The notes under the pieces are model-generated. The model did no database searches, was not told the DNA's origin, and worked only from the letters and a program-made list of their open reading frames with translations. The position numbers and the translations under genes are program-made. Of a stretch of DNA of 64,000 nt, positions 41,031-49,001 are shown piece after piece. The stretch covers positions 1-64,000 of the forward strand of contig NZ_VWXL01000014.1 of assembly GCF_009746625.1 (NCBI RefSeq). The letters are read 5' to 3'. The stretch's first letter is position 1; every line of letters begins with the position of its first letter. Source of the DNA: Caproicibacter fermentans (GTDB taxonomy: Bacteria > Bacillota > Clostridia > Oscillospirales > Acutalibacteraceae).

Positions 41031-41056
41031 CCCTTCCCGGTTAAAACCGGGAAGGG
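41031..41056 (+). other. Hairpin between flgE and flbD
   Basis: A 12-bp stem (41031-41042 with 41045-41056) of GC-rich sequence lies after the flgE stop. No T-run follows, so it is more likely an mRNA stability or attenuating element protecting the abundant hook message than a full terminator. Confidence 0.6.
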
Positions 41057-41091
41057 AACCGCGGTGATCATCCGACTGGGGGGGAAGGAAA

Positions 41092-41310
41092 ATGATCGAA
41101 CTCACGCAGCTCAACGGCGCGCCGTTTCTGCTCAACTGCAATCTGATCGAGACGATCGAGAACATACCGGAAACCAAAATTTCGCTCACAACGGGAAAAT
41201 ATTACCTGGTTCAGGAAGAGCGAAAGGAAATCATTCGAAAAATTATCTCCTATCAGCGCATGATTTACAAAAATATGATCTGTATTGAAGGGCTCAGGCC
41301 TCAGGATTAA
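41092..41310 (+). CDS. FlbD/SwrD family small protein
   Basis: A 72-residue protein (MIELTQLNGAPFLLNCNLIE, then ETIENIPETKISLTTGKYYLV) typical of FlbD/SwrD, which in Bacillus raises motor power at the stator. It lies directly before motA and motB, as expected. The proteobacterial regulator also called FlbD is unrelated. Confidence 0.88.
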   Translation: MIELTQLNGAPFLLNCNLIETIENIPETKISLTTGKYYLVQEERKEIIRKIISYQRMIYKNMICIEGLRPQD

Positions 41311-41337
41311 ATCTAAGGTTCAGGGAAGTGTTTGTTC

Positions 41338-42171
41338 ATGGATTTTACAGGAATTATCGGTCTTATTGCCGGCTTGGGCCTGATTTTCTACGGAATTACG
41401 GGCCTGACCGACATGGGCGCGATGAAAAGCTTCATTGAGTATCAGAGCATGGCGATTACCATCGGCGGAACCATTGCCTCCACCCTGATTGCTTTCCCGA
41501 TTTCCTACTTCAAGAAAATCCCCGCCCAGCTGAAAATAGCCGTTCAGAGGAACCGCTACGACCCCAAAAAATACATCGACATGATCGTGGACTTTGCACA
41601 GGAAGCGCGGAAAAAGGGACTGCTTTCTCTGGAGGAAAAGGCAAACGGGCTGAACGACTCCGATTCCTTTTTAAAGAACAGCATCCTGCTGATTGTGGAC
41701 GCGATCGACCCGGAAAAAGTGAAAGAGATGCTGGACAATGAACTGGATTCCCTGGACGAACGGCATTCCCAAGGCTGGCAGTTTTTTGAAAAGGCCTCGA
41801 CGTTTGCGCCGGCGTTCGGCATGATCGGCACGCTGATCGGTCTGATCAACATGCTGGGGAACCTGAACATGGATTCCACCAGCGGCGCGAACGCTTTGGG
41901 GCAGGGAATGTCCGTCGCGCTGATCACCACCTTCTACGGGTCCCTGCTTGCAAACCTGATTCTGGTTCCGGTTGGTCACAAGCTGCATATGCGGCACAAC
42001 GAGGAACGGCTTTGCAAAGAAATCGTTGTGGAGGGGGTCATCGCCATTCAGGCGGGCGACAACCCGAAGCATATTGAACAGCGGCTGAAAGCTTTCCTAT
42101 GCGAACGGGAGAGGGGAGAGGAAACGGAGTCCGGCAAGAAGGGTAAAAAGGAAAAAAAGAGCAAAAAATAG
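41338..42171 (+). CDS. motA: Flagellar motor stator protein MotA
   Basis: A 277-residue proton (or sodium) channel subunit with four membrane segments (about 5-25, 32-52, 145-170, 180-202). The cytoplasmic loop between the second and third carries the charged helix that faces FliG (ELDSLDERHSQGWQFFEKA). I take ATG 41338 because AGGGAAG is well spaced; TTG 41332 is alternative. The Lys-rich C-terminus (KKGKKEKKSKK) is unusual in strength. Confidence 0.95.
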   Translation: MDFTGIIGLIAGLGLIFYGITGLTDMGAMKSFIEYQSMAITIGGTIASTLIAFPISYFKKIPAQLKIAVQRNRYDPKKYIDMIVDFAQEARKKGLLSLEEKANGLNDSDSFLKNSILLIVDAIDPEKVKEMLDNELDSLDERHSQGWQFFEKASTFAPAFGMIGTLIGLINMLGNLNMDSTSGANALGQGMSVALITTFYGSLLANLILVPVGHKLHMRHNEERLCKEIVVEGVIAIQAGDNPKHIEQRLKAFLCERERGEETESGKKGKKEKKSKK

Positions 42172-42208
42172 CGCTCATGAATATATAACGGGGGATTGAG
42201 GTGGTAAA

Positions 42209-43045
42209 ATGAGAAAAAAGAAACAGGATGATTCTTCCGGCGGCCCCAGCTGGCTGGATACCTATGCCGATATGGTGACGCTGCTGCTTACCTTTTTTGT
42301 TCTTCTGTTTTCCATGTCGACTTTAAATTCCAGCAAATGGCAGAAGCTGGTTGTCGCGCTGTCGGCAAACATCGCAAAAACCCAGGTCAACAGCGAACAG
42401 CAGGTGGTCATCGACCCGTCGTCCAATGTCGTGTCCAAAGCGCCGAGCGCGGCCGCTCCGGATGAAGGACTGGACGAGGAATCCAAGCCGGTCGACAAGG
42501 TAACGGATTTTGACCAGCTTTACGCTTACCTGAAAAAATACATCGAAGACAACCATCTAGACAGCAGCGTGAAGATTTACAAAGGGGACGGGTACACGTT
42601 TCTTTCCTTTCGAAACAGCATCTTTTTCGACGGTGACAGTTCCAATCTGCGCCCGCAGGGAAAGGTGATCCTCGATTACCTCTGCGACGCGATGTCCAAC
42701 ATTCCGGACCAGATCGGCGAAATCCGTTTCTATGGGCATACGGCCAAGGTTTCGGCGACGAATACGCCGGAACGGCAGGCGTTTGACCGCGGCCTTTCCG
42801 ACGACAGGGCGAAAAACGTGCTGCTGTATGTGCAGGCAAAGGGGATTATCAGCGGAGCAAAGATGGTCAGCGAGGGTTACGGCGAATACCGCCCGATTAT
42901 ACCGGACGACGGGACCGAGGCGACCAGAGCAAAAAACCGGAGGGTGGAAATTTATCTTTCCAAAACCGGCAAGACGGTCGACGTTCTGGACAAGGTTTAC
43001 GAGGAAATCAATGCCGCGAGCCGGGCTTCGTCGGCAGGCGGTTAA
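42209..43045 (+). CDS. motB: Flagellar motor stator protein MotB
   Basis: A 278-residue stator subunit. One membrane segment (about 20-40) contains the ion-binding Asp21 (YADMVTLLLTFFVLLFSMS). A plug and linker follow, then an OmpA-like peptidoglycan-binding domain (about 135-265; YGHTAKVSAT, LSDDRAKNVLLYV). It pairs with MotA immediately upstream. Confidence 0.95.
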   Translation: MRKKKQDDSSGGPSWLDTYADMVTLLLTFFVLLFSMSTLNSSKWQKLVVALSANIAKTQVNSEQQVVIDPSSNVVSKAPSAAAPDEGLDEESKPVDKVTDFDQLYAYLKKYIEDNHLDSSVKIYKGDGYTFLSFRNSIFFDGDSSNLRPQGKVILDYLCDAMSNIPDQIGEIRFYGHTAKVSATNTPERQAFDRGLSDDRAKNVLLYVQAKGIISGAKMVSEGYGEYRPIIPDDGTEATRAKNRRVEIYLSKTGKTVDVLDKVYEEINAASRASSAGG

Positions 43046-43053
43046 GAATTCTT

Positions 43054-43073
43054 CCCGGCGCCGCGGCGCCGGG
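43054..43073 (+). other. GC palindrome between motB and fliM
   Basis: CCCGGCGCCGCGGCGCCGGG is a perfect 20-base palindrome without a T-run. Like the hairpin after flgE, it may separate or stabilise segments of the long transcript. Confidence 0.55.
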
Positions 43074-43118
43074 CCGTACAGACAGTTTCAGAATCCTAGC
43101 TAAAGAATGGTGGTACAT

Positions 43119-44117
43119 ATGGCGGAAGTATTGTCGCAGCAGCAGATAGACGATCTGCTTGGGAGTCTGCAAAGCGGCAGCATGGATTTTCAGGAGATCG
43201 AAGAGCAGACCTCCGGACCGAAAGTCAAGGATTATGATTTTCTGTCACCTAAAAAGTTTACAAGAGAGCAGATCAGGCTCCTGCAGAATATATTTGAAAG
43301 CTTTTCACGCCTTTTCAGCCTTCATTTGTCGGGGGTTCTGCGCATGAACTGCCAGGCGGAGGTGCTGCAGGTTGAGGAAGAGGAGTATAAGGAATTCGGA
43401 AACGCCCTGAGCGATTCCGTTCTGATTGGGGTCATGGGTCTCCACAGCGCAGAATACGGCATTGAGGACAAGCAGATCCTGATCGAAATGTCCAGGCCCA
43501 TTTCCTTCAGCATTCTGGACCGAATGCTCGGCGGAAGCGGGAACGGCTATAAAATCGACCGCGAATACACGGAGATTGAACTCTCTATTCTGGATTATCT
43601 GTTCCGGGAGATCGCGCCCATTCTAAAGGATGCGTGGGCCAACTATCTCGATGTGGAGCATACGATGGACGGGATCGAGACCAATTCGCAGCTGATTCAG
43701 TTTATTCAGCCGGACGAGTCCGCCGCCATTGTCGTGGTTGAGGTCACACTCAATGAGCTGAAGGGAAATTTGAATATCTGTCTTCCCGCCAGTTCTTTGG
43801 AAGAGATTTTTAAGATCTTTGATTCAAAGTATGTAAAGATCAACAGAAAACTGGACCCGCAGCAGGAGCAACGCCGAAAAGAGCACATCCTCGAAAGCCT
43901 GAAGGACACGCCTCTGACGGTTTCCGCCGTGTTAGGGAAGACGGAAATCACCCTGAAGGATCTGATCGATCTGCACAGGGGAGACGTCATTCCGCTGGAT
44001 GCACCGGCGGGGGACGAGTCCGTTATTCTTCAGGTTGAGAAGCTGAAATGGTTTACCGGTCAGATCGGAGTAAAAAAGAAAAAGTACGCCGTGAAAATTG
44101 GGAAAGTCCTCTATTAA
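43119..44117 (+). CDS. fliM: Flagellar motor switch protein FliM
   Basis: A 332-residue switch protein. The N-terminal CheY-P binding peptide is LSQQQIDDLLGSL (residues 5-17). The CheC-like middle domain (SFSILDRMLGGSG, YTEIELSILDYLFREIAPIL) and the C-terminal SpoA domain (VTLNELKGNLNI; VSAVLGKTEITLKDLIDL) follow. ATG 43119 has GGTGG upstream; ATG 43107 is also in frame. Confidence 0.95.
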   Translation: MAEVLSQQQIDDLLGSLQSGSMDFQEIEEQTSGPKVKDYDFLSPKKFTREQIRLLQNIFESFSRLFSLHLSGVLRMNCQAEVLQVEEEEYKEFGNALSDSVLIGVMGLHSAEYGIEDKQILIEMSRPISFSILDRMLGGSGNGYKIDREYTEIELSILDYLFREIAPILKDAWANYLDVEHTMDGIETNSQLIQFIQPDESAAIVVVEVTLNELKGNLNICLPASSLEEIFKIFDSKYVKINRKLDPQQEQRRKEHILESLKDTPLTVSAVLGKTEITLKDLIDLHRGDVIPLDAPAGDESVILQVEKLKWFTGQIGVKKKKYAVKIGKVLY

Positions 44118-44144
44118 TATTTTATTTGAAAAAAGGTGATTGTT

Positions 44145-45269
44145 TTGGAGCCAAAGCAAGAAAAGCTTCTGTCCGATATGGAGATCGACGCCATCGGCGA
44201 AATCCTGAATATCAGTTTGGGTTCTTCCGCCACCTCCGTTTCGGAATTGCTTGGGCAGCCGGTCAACATTACGACGCCGGAAGTCAGGCTGATGAAGACC
44301 AGCGAATTCGACATTAAAACCTACGAGCCCGCCATCGCTGTTGAAATTAATTATGTTCAGGGACTTTCCGGAAAAAACTTACTGATTTTAAAAGAATCGG
44401 ATGTAAAGGTCATTGTCGGCCTTTTGCTTCAGACGGATTTTTCGAAACAGGAATTCGTCATGGACGAGATGAATGTCGGCGCGATCTGCGAAGTGATGAA
44501 CCAGATGATGGGCGCGGCGGCCACGGCGCTCTCTCAGTTTTTGAATAGAAGCATCAATATTTCTCCGCCGAATTCGTTCCAGATTGACAATTCGGAACAG
44601 TTCAAAGCGAAGTATTTTGAGGACAGCGAGAATATCTGCGCGGTCTATTTCAATTTGATGATCGGCGATATTGTCAACAGCGAGTTTATCAACGTCATGC
44701 CGATTCCGCTCGCGAAAGAGCTGGTTTCAAATTTCGGACTGAGTTCCGCCCCGGAGGATGCGGCTGCCGCTCAAACGGCGCAGACCGAAACTCCGGCCGC
44801 AGTGGAAGCGCCGGAGCCCGCTCCGCAGGCCGCTCAGGCACCCGCTCCGGCTCCGGTTGCTCAGGCCGCGCAGCCCGCTCCGGCTGAGTCGCAGTTTCAA
44901 CAGCCGCAGCAGCCTGCGCAGCAGACGCCTCCGCTGCCGGTCGATCTCAATATCAAAAGCGCGGTCTACCCCAGCTTTGACGAGCAGGAACCCACCCTGA
45001 CAAAGGGTGAGACCAACAACCTTAATATGATCATGTCCGTTCCGCTCCAGGTCACGGTCGAAATCGGACGAACTTCCAAAAAGATCAAGGATATTCTTGA
45101 TTTTTCCACGGGAACCATTGTAGAACTGGACAAACAGGCCGGGTCCCAGGTTGACGTTTATGTCAACGGGCAGGCGATCGCGAAAGGCAACGTTGTGGTT
45201 GTTGATGATTTCTATGGCGTTCGGATTACGGAAGTAATTAACAGCGACGAAATCATGAAACTGGTATAA
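44145..45269 (+). CDS. fliY: Flagellar motor switch phosphatase FliY
   Basis: A 374-residue fusion of CheC-like and FliN domains found in Firmicutes; it dephosphorylates CheY-P at the switch. The two CheC active-site pairs are kept: EILNISLGSS and EVMNQMMGAA. A Pro/Ala/Gln-rich linker of about 60 residues leads to the C-terminal SpoA/FliN domain (LNMIMSVPLQVTVEIGRTSK). TTG 44145 with AAAAGGTGAT is favoured over GTG 44136. No separate N-terminal CheY-binding peptide is present; a similar motif, LSDMEIDAIGEI, is merged into the first CheC helix. Confidence 0.92.
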   Translation: MEPKQEKLLSDMEIDAIGEILNISLGSSATSVSELLGQPVNITTPEVRLMKTSEFDIKTYEPAIAVEINYVQGLSGKNLLILKESDVKVIVGLLLQTDFSKQEFVMDEMNVGAICEVMNQMMGAAATALSQFLNRSINISPPNSFQIDNSEQFKAKYFEDSENICAVYFNLMIGDIVNSEFINVMPIPLAKELVSNFGLSSAPEDAAAAQTAQTETPAAVEAPEPAPQAAQAPAPAPVAQAAQPAPAESQFQQPQQPAQQTPPLPVDLNIKSAVYPSFDEQEPTLTKGETNNLNMIMSVPLQVTVEIGRTSKKIKDILDFSTGTIVELDKQAGSQVDVYVNGQAIAKGNVVVVDDFYGVRITEVINSDEIMKLV

Positions 45270-45303
45270 AATAACAATTCATTCATTCCAAGGAGGATAC
45301 ACG

Positions 45304-45666
45304 ATGGAAAAGAAAATCATGCTGGTGGATGATGCCGCTTTTATGCGCATGATGATTAAGGACACGCTGTCAAAGAACGGTTTTACCAACATTATTGAGG
45401 CGAACAACGGTCAGGTGGCGGTTACGAATTACGCCGCGGAAAAACCGGACCTTGTCATCATGGACATTACCATGCCCGTCATGGACGGCCTGCAGGCGCT
45501 GAAGGAAATCAAAGCGCAGGACCCGGACGCCAACATCATCATGTGCTCCGCCATGGGGCAGGAGGCGATGGTGGTCGACGCCCTCAAGCAGGGCGCGAAG
45601 GACTTTATTGTAAAACCCTTTAAGGCGGACCGCATTATGAAAACGGTCAACAGCATTCTGGGGTAA
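45304..45666 (+). CDS. cheY: Chemotaxis response regulator CheY
   Basis: A 120-residue single-domain receiver. The acid pocket D9/D10 and the phospho-acceptor D54 (VIMDITMP) are present, with the Thr/Ser switch (CSAMGQ) and Lys in DFIVKPF. AAGGAGG precedes the ATG. Position between fliY and fliO is typical of Firmicutes. Confidence 0.96.
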   Translation: MEKKIMLVDDAAFMRMMIKDTLSKNGFTNIIEANNGQVAVTNYAAEKPDLVIMDITMPVMDGLQALKEIKAQDPDANIIMCSAMGQEAMVVDALKQGAKDFIVKPFKADRIMKTVNSILG

Positions 45667-45687
45667 AAAGATCACGGAGGAATACAT

Positions 45688-46083
45688 ATGAAGCTGAGCA
45701 CGGGCTTTGCATCGGACGTTCTGCCGCTGATTTTTTCCATTCTTGCAATCGCGGCCGTTCTGTACCTTTGCTATCTTCTCAGCCGATACCTTGCGAAAAA
45801 GGCCAACAGCATCGCGAACACCGCCAACATCCAAATTCTGGAGCGTGTGGCGCTTGCGCAGGATAAGGGGCTTGCGATCGCGAAGATCTGCGGGCGCTGT
45901 TATCTGATTGGATTTTCATCCGACAGGATTGAGTTATTAAAAGAAATCGACGAAGCGGAAATTCGCTCCCCCGAACCGGGGGCGGGGCGGAATTTTGTGG
46001 ACGCCCTGAACGCCGCGCTCAAGGGCAGATTGGATTTGACAGGAAATAATGGAAAACACAAAAACGACGGACACGAAAAATAA
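45688..46083 (+). CDS. fliO: Flagellar biosynthetic protein FliO
   Basis: A 131-residue export apparatus factor with one membrane segment (about 9-33; LPLIFSILAIAAVLYLCYLL) and a cytoplasmic domain (IQILERVALAQDKGLAIAKI, YLIGFSSDRIELLKEI). It overlaps fliP by 35 bases. Short FliO proteins with this layout help FliP assemble. Confidence 0.88.
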   Translation: MKLSTGFASDVLPLIFSILAIAAVLYLCYLLSRYLAKKANSIANTANIQILERVALAQDKGLAIAKICGRCYLIGFSSDRIELLKEIDEAEIRSPEPGAGRNFVDALNAALKGRLDLTGNNGKHKNDGHEK

Positions 46084-46834
46084 AAATGGGACAAAACGCA
46101 GGATCGTAAAAAAGGCGCTTCTTTTTTCAGGCGTTTTTTTCATGACCGCCCTGTTCCTGCCGATGAGGGCCTCTGCGGCCGCGGTGGATGTGAACATCAA
46201 CGGAAACGGCACGAGCTCGCTCCAGATTATCGAGATGCTCACCATTCTCGCTTTGCTTCCGTCCATTCTGATTATGACGACCTGCTTTACGCGCATCGTC
46301 ATCGTTCTGTCTTTCCTGCGAAACGCGATGGGGCTGCAGCAAACCCCGCCGAATCAGGTTCTGATCGGCATATCCCTTTTCCTGACTCTGTTCATTATGT
46401 CTCCTGTTGTCTCGAAAATCAACACGGACGCCTACCAGCCCTTTAAGGAAGAAAAAATCACGCAGGAAGAATTCTTGCAAAAGGCGAGCGAGCCGCTCAA
46501 GGAGTTCATGCTGAAGAACACAAAAAAGGAAGATCTGAACCTGTTTATCAATCTATCGAAGCAGGACAGCTCCACCCCGGTGGAGAAAATGCCGATTACC
46601 CTTGTGATTCCCGCGTTTATGACAAGCGAGCTGAAACGCGCTTTTATCATTGGATTCCTTCTCTACATCCCGTTTCTCATCATCGACATGATCGTATCCA
46701 GCACGCTGATGTCGATGGGAATGATCATGCTGCCGCCTGCAACGGTGTCCCTGCCGTTTAAGCTGCTGCTCTTTGTTCTGGTGGACGGATGGGATCTGCT
46801 GTTTAAAACACTGGCCTCGGGCTTTCACCTGTAG
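46049..46834 (+). CDS. fliP: Flagellar biosynthetic protein FliP
   Basis: A 261-residue core of the type III export gate. After a signal-peptide-like start (about 25-48), four segments carry LPSILIMTTCFTRIVIVLSF, RNAMGLQQTPPNQVLIGI and MSMGMIMLPPATVSLPFK. It starts within fliO, so translation is coupled. Confidence 0.96.
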   Translation: MENTKTTDTKNKNGTKRRIVKKALLFSGVFFMTALFLPMRASAAAVDVNINGNGTSSLQIIEMLTILALLPSILIMTTCFTRIVIVLSFLRNAMGLQQTPPNQVLIGISLFLTLFIMSPVVSKINTDAYQPFKEEKITQEEFLQKASEPLKEFMLKNTKKEDLNLFINLSKQDSSTPVEKMPITLVIPAFMTSELKRAFIIGFLLYIPFLIIDMIVSSTLMSMGMIMLPPATVSLPFKLLLFVLVDGWDLLFKTLASGFHL

Positions 46835-46855
46835 GCGGCTTAAGGAGGTTCGGAG

Positions 46856-47122
46856 ATGACCGTTTCAAAAGTAATGGAAGTGATTCAGGCCGCCATGCTT
46901 GTCACGCTGAAAATTGCGGGGCCTATTCTGATCTCAAGCATGCTGGTGGGGCTTGTCATCTCCATTCTGCAGGCGGCCACCCAGATTCACGAGCAGACCG
47001 TGGCGTTCGTGCCGAAGCTGTTTACCATTGCCGCCGTTATGGTGCTGCTGGGGCCGTGGATCATGCAGGTCATGAATGACTTTATGCAGTACATCTTCCG
47101 GCTGATGGTTTCCCTGAATTGA
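46856..47122 (+). CDS. fliQ: Flagellar biosynthetic protein FliQ
   Basis: An 88-residue two-segment membrane protein of the export gate (LKIAGPILISSMLVGLVISI, LQAATQIHEQTVAFVPK). Strong AAGGAGG site; 22 bases after fliP. Confidence 0.95.
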   Translation: MTVSKVMEVIQAAMLVTLKIAGPILISSMLVGLVISILQAATQIHEQTVAFVPKLFTIAAVMVLLGPWIMQVMNDFMQYIFRLMVSLN

Positions 47123-47138
47123 AGACGGGGCGGAAAAC

Positions 47139-47906
47139 ATGAAACTGGATTACAATTACACGCTGCTCATGCTGATTTTTCTGCGGATGTCGGGCTGCAT
47201 CTTTTTTAACCCGATCATCGGCCGGCGAAATCTGCCGAATGTTGTCAAAGTCGGTCTGACGATGATGCTGACTCTGTTTGCTTATCGCCTGACGACGGAC
47301 CGTTCGATTGAAATCAATTCGTTCCTCGTCCTCTTTTTCTCCGGATTGAAAGAACTGCTGGTCGGCTTCATCATCGGCTATATCATCCAGCTGTTTCTTT
47401 CCGTCATTGTGATGGGCGGTGAAATGTCCGACCTGCAGGTCGGCATCTCCATGTCGAAGGTATACGATCCGCAGAGCGACGTTTCCATGCCGCTTTCCGC
47501 GTCTATGCTGAACGCGATGTACTTTTTGATGTTTTTCTGCACCAATGCGCACCTGACCCTGATCGAGGTTTTTGTCAAGCTGGGCGCAGTCGTTCCCTAC
47601 GGTGACGGACTTGAGCTCGGCGCGGGGCTGTTCGGCGGCCTCGCCGCCCTTTTGGGGCAGATGCTGATCTATGCGGTCAAGCTTTCCCTGCCGATGGTGG
47701 CGGTGCAGATGATCGGCGAAATCGGCACCGGCCTGATGATGCGCGCGGTGCCGCAGATCGATATCTTCACGGTGGAAATTCAGCTGAAGATTCTGATCGG
47801 CTTTCTGGTGATGCTCATCCTTGTTCCGTCGTACGCTTCGTTTCTGGAGCGGATGATGACCCTGATGTTCGACCGGATCAGCGCCGTGTACGCCATACTG
47901 GCCTAA
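47139..47906 (+). CDS. fliR: Flagellar biosynthetic protein FliR
   Basis: A 255-residue gate protein with about six membrane segments. FFNPIIGRRNLPNVVKVGL, KELLVGFIIGYIIQLFLS and the late motif MRAVPQIDIFTVEIQLKILI are conserved. Followed directly by flhB. Confidence 0.95.
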   Translation: MKLDYNYTLLMLIFLRMSGCIFFNPIIGRRNLPNVVKVGLTMMLTLFAYRLTTDRSIEINSFLVLFFSGLKELLVGFIIGYIIQLFLSVIVMGGEMSDLQVGISMSKVYDPQSDVSMPLSASMLNAMYFLMFFCTNAHLTLIEVFVKLGAVVPYGDGLELGAGLFGGLAALLGQMLIYAVKLSLPMVAVQMIGEIGTGLMMRAVPQIDIFTVEIQLKILIGFLVMLILVPSYASFLERMMTLMFDRISAVYAILA

Positions 47907-47924
47907 CGCCGAGGGGGGATTGCA

Positions 47925-49001
47925 GTGCCGGACGGTTCGTCGGAAAACAAAACGGAAAAAGCAACCCCGAAAAAGAGGGAGGACGAACGAAAAAAAGGGA
48001 ATGTCTTTCAAAGCGCCGACGTTGTCAGCTCCTTTTCCATTCTAGCGGTTTTCGTCATGCTCCGCATTGCGTTTCCGTATCTCTACCGCTATTTGTCCAA
48101 TTTTATTCAAAGGTATATTTCCTATACCGCAACCAAGAGCGTCATCACACAGACGGCCGCCGTTGATATTCTGCGCGACGCATGGATCGCTATCCTGCTT
48201 CTTTGTTCCCCGGTGCTGCTTGCGGCTCTGCTTGCGGCGATTCTGGCGACCGGGGCCCAGACACGATTTAAATTTTCCGGTGAAAAAATTAAATTTAAAC
48301 TCACAAACGTCAGCCCGCTGCAGGGGCTCAAAAAGCTGTTCTCCCTCCGGTCGGTCGCGGAGCTGATCAAATCGATCATTAAAACCATTGCGATCGGGTA
48401 TGTGATGTACCTGCAGATGAAAAAGATCTGCGCGGACTGCATCGAGATGATGAGCGGGGATGTGATGCAGTCCGCCGTCCAAATGCTGAACGCCGTAATG
48501 GATATGGTGATTCAGATGACGCTGGTCTTCCTCGCGATTGCGGCGGCGGACTATTTCTACCAGTGGTGGGATTATGAACGAAACATACGGATGACAAAGC
48601 AGGAGATGAAGGAGGAGTACAAACAGCTGGAAGGCAATCCTGAAATCAAGGGACGAATCCGGCAGGTACAGCGAAGCATTTCCGGGCGCCGGATGATGCA
48701 GCAGGTGCCGCAGGCCGACGTGGTCATCCGCAACCCGACCCATTTTGCCGTCGCGCTGCGCTACCACGCGCAGGAGGACACGGCGCCGGTCGTGGTTGCG
48801 AAAGGGCAGGATTATCTGGCCCTGAAAATTATAGAAATCGCCGAGCAGCATCAGATCCCGATGAAGGAGGACAGGCCCCTGGCCCGCGCGCTCTATGCGT
48901 CGGTTGAGGTGAACAGCCAGATTCCGCAGGAATTTTACCAGGCGCTGGCCGAGGTTATGGCGTGGGTCTACCGCCTGAAACAGGAAGGAGAGGAAAGATG
49001 A
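47925..49001 (+). CDS. flhB: Flagellar export switch protein FlhB
   Basis: A 358-residue protein with four membrane segments and an autocleaving cytoplasmic domain. The cleavage motif NPTH is at residues 270-273. The N-terminus (ENKTEKATPKKREDERKKGN) is typical. Starts at GTG 47925 after GAGGGGG and overlaps flhA by 4 bases. A short FlhB-like protein without NPTH lies at 63575-63898. Confidence 0.96.
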   Translation: MPDGSSENKTEKATPKKREDERKKGNVFQSADVVSSFSILAVFVMLRIAFPYLYRYLSNFIQRYISYTATKSVITQTAAVDILRDAWIAILLLCSPVLLAALLAAILATGAQTRFKFSGEKIKFKLTNVSPLQGLKKLFSLRSVAELIKSIIKTIAIGYVMYLQMKKICADCIEMMSGDVMQSAVQMLNAVMDMVIQMTLVFLAIAAADYFYQWWDYERNIRMTKQEMKEEYKQLEGNPEIKGRIRQVQRSISGRRMMQQVPQADVVIRNPTHFAVALRYHAQEDTAPVVVAKGQDYLALKIIEIAEQHQIPMKEDRPLARALYASVEVNSQIPQEFYQALAEVMAWVYRLKQEGEER

